Shown one piece after another: positions 15,197 through 15,738 of a stretch of 15,738 nucleotides of DNA. Below the pieces are notes generated by a model that worked only from the letters and a program-made list of their open reading frames with translations, was not told the DNA's origin and did no database searches. Every line of letters begins with the position of its first letter. The first letter of the stretch is position 1. The stretch lies in NCBI GenBank assembly GCA_017457545.1, contig JAFTHF010000147.1, positions 1-15,738 on the forward strand. Direction: 5' to 3'. Made by a program: the position numbers and the translations under genes. The DNA is from Clostridia bacterium (GTDB lineage: Bacteria > Bacillota_A > Clostridia > Oscillospirales > CAG-272).

Positions 15197-15682
15197 TCAC
15201 CTCTCTTTGCATTTGAGTTCCAAGGCTTGATCCGCTTCTTTTCTCGAAGCGAAAAGTGTCTTTCCGAATTCGCGGAAATACACGTTTCCTGAATATCCAA
15301 GGAAAACCACGTTGTCGTAATCGCACTCGCCCAACATAATCCCTTTCACTTCATCCTCGAATACCGCCAGCTTGCCTTTCTTCTCATCGCAATCGAACTC
15401 TTCTTCGCTATCAAACGGGCAGTTGCTTCTTAATTCGCAAGGACAATAATAGCCCGTCGCATCTCCGGGACCGCCGTTTCCGTCGTAAAGACTGCCATCA
15501 AGCTCGTGGCGGAAATCTTTGCAACTCGCAATGTGGTAAACCGTCTGACCGATCTCAACCGGTGACAAGATGACACCGTTTGTCAGAAGGTGGTCCGCAA
15601 TTCGCTCGGAAGTCAGTGGAACGTGTGCCTGCAAGCAAGCATCTCCACATTCTTCAACCAATTTTATTAGCCTATCTCTCAT
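15197..15682 (-). CDS. Phage-type hypothetical protein, MRDRLI...FGKTLF family (161 aa)
   Basis: The opening MRDRLIKLVEE ... IADHLLTNGVI (1-37), the VEIGQTVYHI strand (42-51) and the end REFGKTLFASRKEADQAL (137-154) fit a protein layout I recall as very common in gut phages and prophages of Firmicutes. In that layout a small beta-barrel-like domain sits between a helical start and the FGKT(V/L)F segment. Here the barrel carries a cysteine-rich insertion (C80, C82, C88, C98) that may bind a metal. The ribosome binding site is AAGGTAGA. The start overlaps the end of an upstream gene. Biochemical role unknown. Confidence 0.75.
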   Translation of the reverse strand: MRDRLIKLVEECGDACLQAHVPLTSERIADHLLTNGVILSPVEIGQTVYHIASCKDFRHELDGSLYDGNGGPGDATGYYCPCELRSNCPFDSEEEFDCDEKKGKLAVFEDEVKGIMLGECDYDNVVFLGYSGNVYFREFGKTLFASRKEADQALELKCKER

Positions 15683-15738
15683 CGTTTTCTACCTTGTATC
15701 TGTACCTTTCGTTATCAAATTCTTTGGTGAATCCGTCC
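15672..15738 (-). CDS. C-terminal end of an upstream hypothetical gene, cut by the window edge
   Basis: A frame open from the window end encodes about 21 residues (DGFTKEFDNERYRYKVENDE plus R) and stops with TAG at 15672-15674, overlapping the start of the next gene by 11 bases. The charged, regular sequence and overlap match the packing of the other genes in the cluster, so this is probably the end of a real gene. Nothing can be said of its function. Confidence 0.5.
   Translation of the reverse strand, partial: DGFTKEFDNERYRYKVENDER

Overview
The window looks like a contig from an anaerobic, probably gut-dwelling member of the Clostridia (Firmicutes). The evidence is an ATP synthase operon in the Firmicute order atpI-B-E-F-H-A-G-D-C, strong AGGAGG-type ribosome binding sites with occasional TTG/GTG starts, sigma-A type promoters, and a hairpin repeat with GTGATAT linkers of a type I recall from gut Clostridia. 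No ribosomal RNA or other taxonomic marker is present, so this placement is an inference.

Layout. Positions 1-306 (+) hold the C-terminal end of a P-loop kinase-like ATPase. A convergent terminator near 367-393 separates it from the complete F1Fo ATP synthase operon on the minus strand (467-7261), which is driven by a good promoter at 7294-7322. The operon has three features worth attention. The c subunit has a carboxylate in both helices together with the other Na+-site positions (E31, V62, E64, T65, T66, Y69). The epsilon subunit has only 87 residues and no C-terminal helical domain. A short array of mini-hairpins joined by GTGATAT lies between atpG and atpD.

Positions 7514-11119 (-) are a two-gene operon: a YicI-type GH31 alpha-xylosidase followed by an FAD-dependent oxidoreductase. 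A terminator at 7487-7511 closes it, and it is transcribed from a near-consensus promoter at 11395-11423. Its leader of about 270 nt holds a compound palindromic repeat element (about 11177-11365). The pair suggests use of alpha-xylosides such as xyloglucan fragments; the role of the flavoenzyme is open.

Positions 11432-15738 (-) are a different kind of DNA: a densely packed leftward series of small genes (66-328 residues), each with its own Shine-Dalgarno sequence. Several are cysteine-rich, two share a PAADV(I/V)P motif, and one resembles a protein type common in gut phages. The series ends in a UUCG-tetraloop terminator right next to the GH31 promoter. I read it as the edge of a prophage or integrative element, or an accessory gene block from one. 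No integrase, capsid, terminase or attachment site is visible here, so that reading rests on gene style only. None of these small genes has a function I can name.
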